Assembly: GCA_945622055.1 (NCBI GenBank) | Contig: CALZBV010000072.1 | Coordinates: 1 to 10,050 of the forward strand | Direction: 5' to 3' | DNA from: an uncultured Clostridia bacterium | GTDB taxonomy: Bacteria; Bacillota; Clostridia; Lachnospirales; Lachnospiraceae | DNA length: 10,050 nt | Shown here: piece after piece, positions 6,325-10,050 of the stretch | Numbering within the stretch: position 1 is the stretch's first letter | Layout: the number at the start of each line of letters is the position of its first letter | The notes under the pieces: generated by a model | The model's input: the letters and a program-made list of their open reading frames with translations, nothing else | Database searches by the model: none | Told to the model about the DNA's origin: nothing | Made by a program: the position numbers and the translations under genes

Positions 6325-8158
6325 CAAAAAGAAAGAGGCTGTAAAGGAAAATCGCCGGATTATAAAGTGTACACTGAAGTTTATTCTGAGAGTGGCCTGG
6401 AAGGAGCGCCCGTCGTTATTTTTGGTATATGCAATTCTGTTTGTGGCAATGCTGATTCAGAAGGCACAGTATGTGATACTGCCGAAGTTTCTGATTGATG
6501 AGCTGATGCTCATTTTAAGGGGAGAACCGGCTTCGGAGCATTTGCATACAGTGGCACTGTATGTTGCCCTGATTTGCGGCAGTAATCTTCTGGCAAACAT
6601 TATGAGCAATGTGGCGAATCAGTGGCGAAATGTACTGGAGGAATGGTTTAATGAATATTTCGAAACGCTGCTTGCTGAGCATACAATGAAAATGGATTTT
6701 GAATATACGGAGGACCCGGCAGCACTCGACCAGTTAAATCGTGCCAAGGAAGGAATCAGCTGGTACAGCGGCGGAGTCGTCGGAATATTAAACAGTGTGT
6801 ATGATATCATCGGTCACATTACTGTGCTTCTTGGTGTCAGCACCATTATTGCCATTACCTGCCCGTTACTATTACCGGTGCAGTTTGTTGGATTGTTGCT
6901 CATCAGTATGTTTAATGCAAAGAATAACAGAATTGAAATTGAAGTCTATTCAGAGCTTGCAAAGATTAATCGTGTGTTTGGGTATTATTTGTTTCAAGTG
7001 GCGGATTTTTCCTACGGAAAGGAAATTCGTCTCTATGACAGTGCCGATATGATGCTTAAGAAAGCGGGGACTGAAACGGATAAGCTGACCGGGGTCTGGA
7101 AGAAGGTGTCAAACAGGCAGAAGATGAATGCATGGGGGATGGACCTTGTCAATGCGGCAAGAGACGGAATCAGTTACTTTTATATCGGTTTGCTCGCACT
7201 GCTGAAACGGATTACAATCGGTGACTTTTCCATGTGCATCACCTCTGCATCCGAGCTGTATCAGGGAATGTACGGGGTCATCCGCTCTTTACAGGAGATT
7301 TCGAAGCGCTGTGTGTATGCACATCAGTTTTTAAAGCTTCTGGATTATCCGGAGGCACTTGAGAAGGGAGACAGAAAGGTTACCGGAGAAACCCATACGA
7401 TTGAGTTTTCACATGTGAGCTTCAAATATCCTCGTTCCGAGCAGTATGTATTAAAGGATATTAATTTGAAAATTTCCTCCGGCGAGCACTTGTCGGTGGT
7501 CGGCTTAAACGGTGCAGGAAAAACAACCTTTATCAAGCTGCTTTGCCGTCTGTATGATGTTACCGAGGGTGCAATTCTGATTGACGGTGTAAACATCAGG
7601 GACTATTCCGAGGAGGAATATCGCAGGCTTTTCGCTGTGGTATTCCAGGATTTCAAGCTGCTTGCGTTCAGCCTGAGAGAAAATATTGCATTTGGTGAAG
7701 CTGCAAATGAGGAGGACATAAATCATGTTCTGGAACTGTCCGGCTTCTACGAGGATGCACAAAAGCTTCCGAAGGGGCTCAATACCATGCTTTACAAGAG
7801 CTTTGACGAACAGGGAACCGAGCTTTCCGGCGGTCAGCAGCAGAAGACCGCGATTGCCAGGGCGTTATACAAGGATGCACCGATTGTTATTCTGGATGAA
7901 CCGACCGCTGCCTTAGACCCTGTAGCCGAGTACGACATTTACCGCCATTTTGACTGCCTCGTCGGCAACAAGACCGCTATTTATATTTCCCATCGCCTCT
8001 CCAGCTGCAAATTCTGTGACCGGATTGCAGTTTTTGCGGAAAATACCATCAAAGAATACGGCACACATGACGAACTGGTAAAGCTGCCGGACGGCATTTA
8101 TGCAGAACTGTTTGCAGCGCAGGCGCAGTATTATGTAGATGCAATTGCACAAGCGTAA
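6311..8158 (+). CDS. ABC exporter half-transporter 2 (membrane and ATPase domains fused)
   Basis: A 615-residue partner of the preceding exporter with the same layout: about six membrane segments (roughly 36-57, 80-101, 158-180, 181-200, 278-299, 305-322), then an ATPase domain. That domain has Walker A GLNGAGKTT (398-406), Q446, LSGGQ (505-509), Walker B VILDE with catalytic E530, and H561. Both subunits thus keep a full catalytic set, unlike heterodimers with one degenerate site. The ends are alike (RIQAQYYVEE versus AAQAQYYVDA), showing that the genes arose by duplication. The start is ATG at 6311, seven bases after GAGGTG; an upstream in-frame ATG at 6236 lies deep in gene 1 and would add 25 residues that look like gene 1 read out of frame. 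No clear terminator follows. Confidence 0.93.
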   Translation: MGKTNKKKEAVKENRRIIKCTLKFILRVAWKERPSLFLVYAILFVAMLIQKAQYVILPKFLIDELMLILRGEPASEHLHTVALYVALICGSNLLANIMSNVANQWRNVLEEWFNEYFETLLAEHTMKMDFEYTEDPAALDQLNRAKEGISWYSGGVVGILNSVYDIIGHITVLLGVSTIIAITCPLLLPVQFVGLLLISMFNAKNNRIEIEVYSELAKINRVFGYYLFQVADFSYGKEIRLYDSADMMLKKAGTETDKLTGVWKKVSNRQKMNAWGMDLVNAARDGISYFYIGLLALLKRITIGDFSMCITSASELYQGMYGVIRSLQEISKRCVYAHQFLKLLDYPEALEKGDRKVTGETHTIEFSHVSFKYPRSEQYVLKDINLKISSGEHLSVVGLNGAGKTTFIKLLCRLYDVTEGAILIDGVNIRDYSEEEYRRLFAVVFQDFKLLAFSLRENIAFGEAANEEDINHVLELSGFYEDAQKLPKGLNTMLYKSFDEQGTELSGGQQQKTAIARALYKDAPIVILDEPTAALDPVAEYDIYRHFDCLVGNKTAIYISHRLSSCKFCDRIAVFAENTIKEYGTHDELVKLPDGIYAELFAAQAQYYVDAIAQA

Positions 8159-8166
8159 ATTTTTTC

Positions 8167-8195
8167 TTGTATTTCTCGTTTAAAACTGTTATACT
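8167..8195 (+). promoter_or_regulatory. Promoter of asnA
   Basis: TTGTAT (8167-8172) and TATACT (8190-8195) are 17 bases apart, and TG at 8187-8188 gives an extended -10. The expected start point is near 8202, leaving a leader of about 76 bases. That leader is too short for a T-box and shows no obvious terminator stem. Confidence 0.75.
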
Positions 8196-8277
8196 ATTGA
8201 AATCAAATTGGTATTCCGAAGCGTTTCCGGTTTGCAGGAGGCCTTTGGATTGCGCCGTACAGAAAAGAGGTAAACTT

Positions 8278-9288
8278 ATGGACCGTTTTTACATCCCGGA
8301 GGGCTACAGCTCCGCACTCAGTATCAAAGAAACCCAGGGCGCCATTAAGCACGTGAAGGACCATTTCGAGCGCCAGCTTGCAAAGCAGTTAAACCTTACC
8401 CGCGTTTCCGCACCGCTTTTTGTTAAGCCGGAGACCGGTTTAAATGATAATCTGAATGGTGTAGAACGTCCTGTTACGTTCGGACTCAAGGAGCAGAACG
8501 ATGCAGTCGTTGAGATTGTCCACTCCCTTGCCAAATGGAAGCGCATGGCATTGAAGCAGTACGGATTTGCCTACGGTGAAGGTCTTTACACCGACATGAA
8601 CGCCATCCGTCGCGATGAGGATACGGATAACCTTCACTCCATCTTTGTAGACCAGTGGGACTGGGAGAAGATTCTTCTTCAGGACGAGAGAAACGTTGAG
8701 ACATTAAAAAAGACGGTTCGTAGCGTATACTCCGCATTAAAGGAAACAGAGCATTACATTGCAGACAAGTATGATTATATTAAAGAGATTCTGCCGGAAG
8801 AGATTTCCTTTGTTACCACGCAGGAGCTTGAAACTATGTTTCCGAACGATACCCCGAAGGAGCGCGAGAACAAGATTGTCCGTCTGAAGGGTGCTGTATT
8901 TCTTATGCAGATTGGCGGTAAGCTTGCTTCCGGAGAGCCGCACGACGGCAGAGCACCGGACTACGATGACTGGCAGTTAAACGGAGACATTCTTGTTTAC
9001 TATCCGGTTTTAGATATCGCACTGGAGCTTTCCTCCATGGGCATTCGTGTCGATGAAAACTCCCTTGCAACGCAGTTAAAGCTTGCCGGCTGTGAAGAAC
9101 GCGCCGGGCTTCCGTTCCAGACGGCGATTCGAATTCGCGTGCGTCCATACACCGTTGGAGGCGGCATCGGTCAGTCACGTATCTGTATGTTTTTCCTCCG
9201 CAAGGCGCACATCGGGGAGGTTCAGTCCTCCATCTGGCCGGATGAAGTAAGAGCAGAGGCTGAGAAAAAAGGAATTGCATTACTATAA
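8278..9288 (+). CDS. asnA: Aspartate-ammonia ligase (asparagine synthetase A)
   Basis: Makes asparagine from aspartate, ammonia and ATP in the cytoplasm; a relative of the class II aspartyl/asparaginyl-tRNA synthetase core. The 336 residues match the family length (about 330). Characteristic stretches are VVEIVHSLAKWKRMAL (77-92), GEGLYTDMNAIRRDED (100-115), LHSIFVDQWDWEK (119-131), GAVFLMQIGGKL (205-216), RAPDYDDW (225-232), LNGDILVYYPVL (234-245), ELSSMGIRVD (250-259) and GGGIGQSR (294-301). The start is ATG at 8278, seven bases after AAGAGG. The frame is open upstream, and a TTG at 8245 follows an AGGAGG, but only by three bases; an 11-residue extension would not fit the family N-terminus. 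It is a single-gene unit with its own promoter and terminator, not obviously tied to the ABC genes. Confidence 0.97.
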   Translation: MDRFYIPEGYSSALSIKETQGAIKHVKDHFERQLAKQLNLTRVSAPLFVKPETGLNDNLNGVERPVTFGLKEQNDAVVEIVHSLAKWKRMALKQYGFAYGEGLYTDMNAIRRDEDTDNLHSIFVDQWDWEKILLQDERNVETLKKTVRSVYSALKETEHYIADKYDYIKEILPEEISFVTTQELETMFPNDTPKERENKIVRLKGAVFLMQIGGKLASGEPHDGRAPDYDDWQLNGDILVYYPVLDIALELSSMGIRVDENSLATQLKLAGCEERAGLPFQTAIRIRVRPYTVGGGIGQSRICMFFLRKAHIGEVQSSIWPDEVRAEAEKKGIALL

Positions 9289-9296
9289 CTGTTTTA

Positions 9297-9326
9297 GGGC
9301 TGCCGCAGCTGCGACAGCCCTTTTTT
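9297..9326 (+). terminator. Intrinsic terminator of asnA
   Basis: GGGCTG (9297-9302) pairs with CAGCCC (9315-9320), continued after one C/A mismatch by CGC-AGCT-GCG, and is followed at once by six T (9321-9326). It starts 8 bases after the asnA stop. There is no matching T-run in the other direction, so it serves asnA rather than the convergent gene. Confidence 0.92.
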
Positions 9327-9339
9327 ACTCTTCTTATTC

Positions 9340-10050
9340 CTACTCTCCCAAAAATGAGAGATTTGCACCCTTCCTGAGGTTGTAGGTCAGGATGTCGTAA
9401 TTTCCAAAGTCATCTAACCGGACTCTTATCACGACTCTGTAATTGGATGCCGTATACAGCTCCGGAATTCCGAACTCCGCAAGTCGGTTCCAGATGCAGT
9501 ACTGATACAGCTGTTCCCAATCCTCACGTTCAATTTTTCTGGAATTATTATCGTAATAATCTCCGTAATAATCCCCATAATATTCTCCATAATATTCTCC
9601 GTAATATTCTCCGGTTTCCTTTGCCAAAAGCTCATAGTCTACATAGGTGTCCGAAGCTTCTGTCACTGTTTTCGGCAGAATTGCAAGCTCAGAGCCGTCA
9701 ACCGTCATAATCAGCATATAATCCACCTTGGACCAGTCTCTCTCCTCTTTTACAGAAAAGCCCTTCTGCTCTGCAAACCGGATTGCTTCTGTATATGAAG
9801 CATATACTGGAATTGCATATGACACGAAATGTTTTCCCTTTCCTTCATTCGGGTATTCCACCTCAAGATATACAAGAAACAGCGGTGCCTCATCACATCT
9901 GGTCTTCCAGGTTTCACGTTCATAGCCGGAAATCAGGGTCTGTATAAATTCCTGCTTTTCCTTCTCCGTTACTGCATTGGCAAGCGTAACCTCCCGCTCT
10001 TCCACCGTAAATGTGATTGATTCAATCCATTCCGGCTTAAGCTCACTAAG
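9340..10050 (-). CDS. Protein of unknown function with (E/D)YYG repeats (N-terminal part missing)
   Basis: The frame is open to the right edge. A GTG at 10005 could start it, but has no ribosome binding site upstream, and the preceding 15 codons read like protein (PEWIESITFTV), so the true start is probably outside the window. 236 residues are visible. The visible part has no hydrophobic segment: an aromatic and charged alpha/beta region (FLVYLEVEYPN, HFVSYAIPVYASYTEAIRFAEQKGF, WSKVDYMLIMTVDG), a five-copy 4-residue repeat (about 147-166), then YNLRKGANLSFLGE at the end. It faintly recalls the soluble C-terminal region of Firmicutes ABC-2-type permease proteins annotated with DUF6449, but this is a memory-based guess. 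It converges with asnA. Confidence 0.75.
   Translation of the reverse strand, partial: LSELKPEWIESITFTVEEREVTLANAVTEKEKQEFIQTLISGYERETWKTRCDEAPLFLVYLEVEYPNEGKGKHFVSYAIPVYASYTEAIRFAEQKGFSVKEERDWSKVDYMLIMTVDGSELAILPKTVTEASDTYVDYELLAKETGEYYGEYYGEYYGDYYGDYYDNNSRKIEREDWEQLYQYCIWNRLAEFGIPELYTASNYRVVIRVRLDDFGNYDILTYNLRKGANLSFLGE
9553..9612 (-). repeat. Five-copy 12-base in-frame tandem repeat
   Basis: Five consecutive 12-base units code for GEYY GEYY GEYY GDYY GDYY on the minus strand. Units differ only at a few positions (GAA/GAT, TAC/TAT, GGA/GGG), so it is a recent or slippage-prone microsatellite-like expansion inside the unknown gene. Copy number may vary between strains. Confidence 0.9.

Noticed and set aside
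4356..8158. Lantibiotic or bacteriocin export locus
   Set aside because: No C39 peptidase domain, no double-glycine precursor and no modification enzyme were found; the 21-codon ORF does not look like a precursor.
8140..8175. Terminator after the ABC genes
   Set aside because: A tgcaattgca palindrome and a T-run occur near the stop codon, but the palindrome leaves no loop for a stable stem, so I cannot support an intrinsic terminator.
8202..8277. T-box or amino-acid-responsive leader for asnA
   Set aside because: Only about 76 bases separate the predicted start point from the ATG, with no specifier stem, T-box core or terminator hairpin visible.
9340..10005. Complete gene starting at GTG 10005
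   Set aside because: No ribosome binding site precedes it, and the protein-like frame continues to the window edge, so a partial gene is more likely.

Overview
The window looks like a piece of a low-to-medium GC Gram-positive chromosome, most likely a gut-type member of the Clostridia (Lachnospiraceae-like). This rests on the greA-lysS operon, strong AGGAGG-type ribosome binding sites, near-consensus sigma-A promoters, a PadR/DUF2812 pair, and the style of the ABC exporter proteins. The species cannot be named from sequence reading alone. Both ends of the window cut a gene.

Left part (1-3190) is all on the minus strand. Reading in the direction of transcription (right to left), padR (TTG start) is followed at once by a three-TM DUF2812 membrane protein. 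After an intergenic stretch come greA and then lysS, whose C-terminal end lies outside the window. greA has a textbook TTGACA-N17-TATAAT promoter flanked by a 28-bp-period tandem duplication. padR has its own TTGACA-N17-TATGAT promoter, with two GTCG/CGAC dyads in the spacer and around the start point, which suggests autorepression.

Middle part (3190-8160) is on the plus strand and forms one tight operon: an XRE-type regulator with an apparent second winged-helix region, then two ABC half-exporters. Both exporters have complete nucleotide-binding sites, and they probably pair as a heterodimer. The regulator's ribosome binding site is duplicated, and the first copy precedes a 5-codon ORF that ends one base before the regulator's start. 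A 21-codon ORF fills the gap between regulator and exporter and overlaps the exporter start as ATGA. The operon could therefore be translationally coupled from end to end. The exported substrate cannot be deduced: no biosynthetic genes are visible here.

Right part: asnA (ammonia-dependent asparagine synthetase) is a separate plus-strand unit with its own extended -10 promoter and a clear intrinsic terminator. A convergent minus-strand gene, cut by the right edge, encodes a protein of uncertain function with a five-copy (E/D)-Y-Y-G repeat.

Most of the window is ordinary housekeeping or common accessory DNA. The parts most worth a second look are the two tiny ORFs flanking the XRE regulator, the padR operator candidates, and the CxxC-bearing external domain of the DUF2812 protein.
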